Shown here: piece by piece, positions 5,850 through 6,297 of the stretch | How the letters are laid out: each line of letters starts with the position of its first letter | How positions within the stretch are numbered: the first letter of the stretch is position 1 | Assembly (NCBI GenBank): GCA_021807975.1 | Contig: JAKBCJ010000290.1 | Location: forward strand, 1-6,297 | DNA length: 6,297 nucleotides | Source: Pseudomonadota bacterium | GTDB lineage: Bacteria; Pseudomonadota; Alphaproteobacteria; Acetobacterales; Acetobacteraceae | Direction: 5' to 3' | Translations under genes and position numbers: made by a program | The notes under the pieces: model-generated | What the model was told of the DNA's origin: nothing | Databases searched by the model: none | Seen by the model: only the letters and a program-made list of their open reading frames with translations

Positions 5850-6297
5850 ATGCTGGCGCCGGCCGATCCATCCCCGCCGGTTCTGGCTGAACTGGCGGGG
5901 CGGCCGCTGCTTGACGTGTTGTCGCGCCAAGCCTGGGCGGCGATAGCGGCCCAAGGCGATCCCGGCAACGCGCGGCGCTGGGCGGCGTGTGTTCAGGCGC
6001 TGCTGCATGCCAATGCGGGCGCTGCCTGCCTCGCCGCGGTGCTGCGCCTGCACGGTACACCGGCCGAGCTGGCGGACACGGCGCAGGCCGTCACGACGAT
6101 CTGCCGGCACGCCGGGGCAGCGCAGGCGGTTGCCTGCATCGACGCCTGGGACCGGCTGCGCGCGCGGGGTCTGTGGCCTGGAATGATCCGTCTGGCCCAC
6201 GACGCGCCCGATTGTATTGCCTCGGCTGCCGGCCATGCCGGGGCGGTTCTGCAAGCGGTCGGTTCGGATGGATTTGCTGGTTTCGTGGCGCTGGGTC
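5850..6297 (+). CDS. N-terminal part of a probable CbbO/NorD-type partner protein (3' end outside window)
   Basis: The frame starts three bases after the ATPase stop and stays open for 149 codons to the window edge, so it is truncated there. The visible protein is rich in Ala, Leu and Arg, with repeated helical segments (for example LAELAGRPLLDVL and CVQALLHANAGAACLAAV), no signal peptide and no membrane segment. The DNA stays strongly GC-rich in third codon positions, as in a real gene. No domain signature is present yet. Identification as the VWA/CoxE-like partner rests on position: genes directly behind CbbQ/NorQ ATPases usually encode CbbO/NorD, whose N-terminal half is helical and precedes the VWA domain. 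A GTG at 5844, in frame and overlapping the stop as GTGA, is an alternative start. Neither start has a clear ribosome-binding site, so translational coupling is likely. That a gene is here is well supported; the function is inferred. Confidence 0.7.
   Translation, partial: MLAPADPSPPVLAELAGRPLLDVLSRQAWAAIAAQGDPGNARRWAACVQALLHANAGAACLAAVLRLHGTPAELADTAQAVTTICRHAGAAQAVACIDAWDRLRARGLWPGMIRLAHDAPDCIASAAGHAGAVLQAVGSDGFAGFVALG

Noticed and set aside
4447..6060. Long open frame on the - strand (537 codons) across amidase, ATPase and the last gene
   Set aside because: Same reason: it mirrors well-supported + strand genes and has low-complexity composition and no family motif.

Overview
The window is GC-rich, densely packed DNA with all convincing genes on the + strand. 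Codon use, gene packing and protein types (a long glutamine-dependent NadE, a CbbQ/NirQ/NorQ-type ATPase, an NCS1 permease) suggest a proteobacterium, most likely an alphaproteobacterium, possibly of the Rhodospirillales/Acetobacteraceae. The lineage is inferred from general impression, not from a marker gene.

Layout. (1) Positions 1-836 hold the 3' end of a housekeeping gene, glutamine-dependent NAD+ synthetase (nadE). (2) Positions 837-1155 form a 319-base gap with no convincing gene. It holds candidate promoter elements, a short hairpin, a long imperfect hairpin (1006-1050), and a very strong intrinsic terminator hairpin with a T7 tract (1056-1105). The terminator ends only 50 bases before the next start codon. 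It either ends nadE transcription or acts as an attenuator or riboswitch expression platform for the downstream genes. (3) Positions 1156-6297 look like one operon: an NCS1 (CodB-like) permease, a MetX-superfamily alpha/beta hydrolase, an amidase-signature hydrolase, a CbbQ/NirQ/NorQ-type AAA+ ATPase, and the start of a further gene that runs off the window. That last gene is in the position where the VWA partner (CbbO/NorD type) of such an ATPase normally lies.

How the genes may work together. The permease probably imports a small planar, nitrogen-containing compound. The two serine hydrolases could cut ester, C-C or amide bonds in it or its breakdown products. The AAA+ ATPase and its presumed partner would activate an enzyme, usually a metalloenzyme in characterised cases (Rubisco, nitric oxide reductase). 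No such client is visible here, so it is downstream, elsewhere, or is one of these hydrolases. The permease keeps the aromatic residues that clamp cytosine in CodB but has changed the polar contacts, and the hydrolase has lost a typical MetX residue. The locus therefore reads as an uncharacterised uptake-and-hydrolysis pathway rather than cytosine use or methionine synthesis. The substrate cannot be named from sequence alone.

I see no tRNA, rRNA, CRISPR array, insertion sequence or attachment site.
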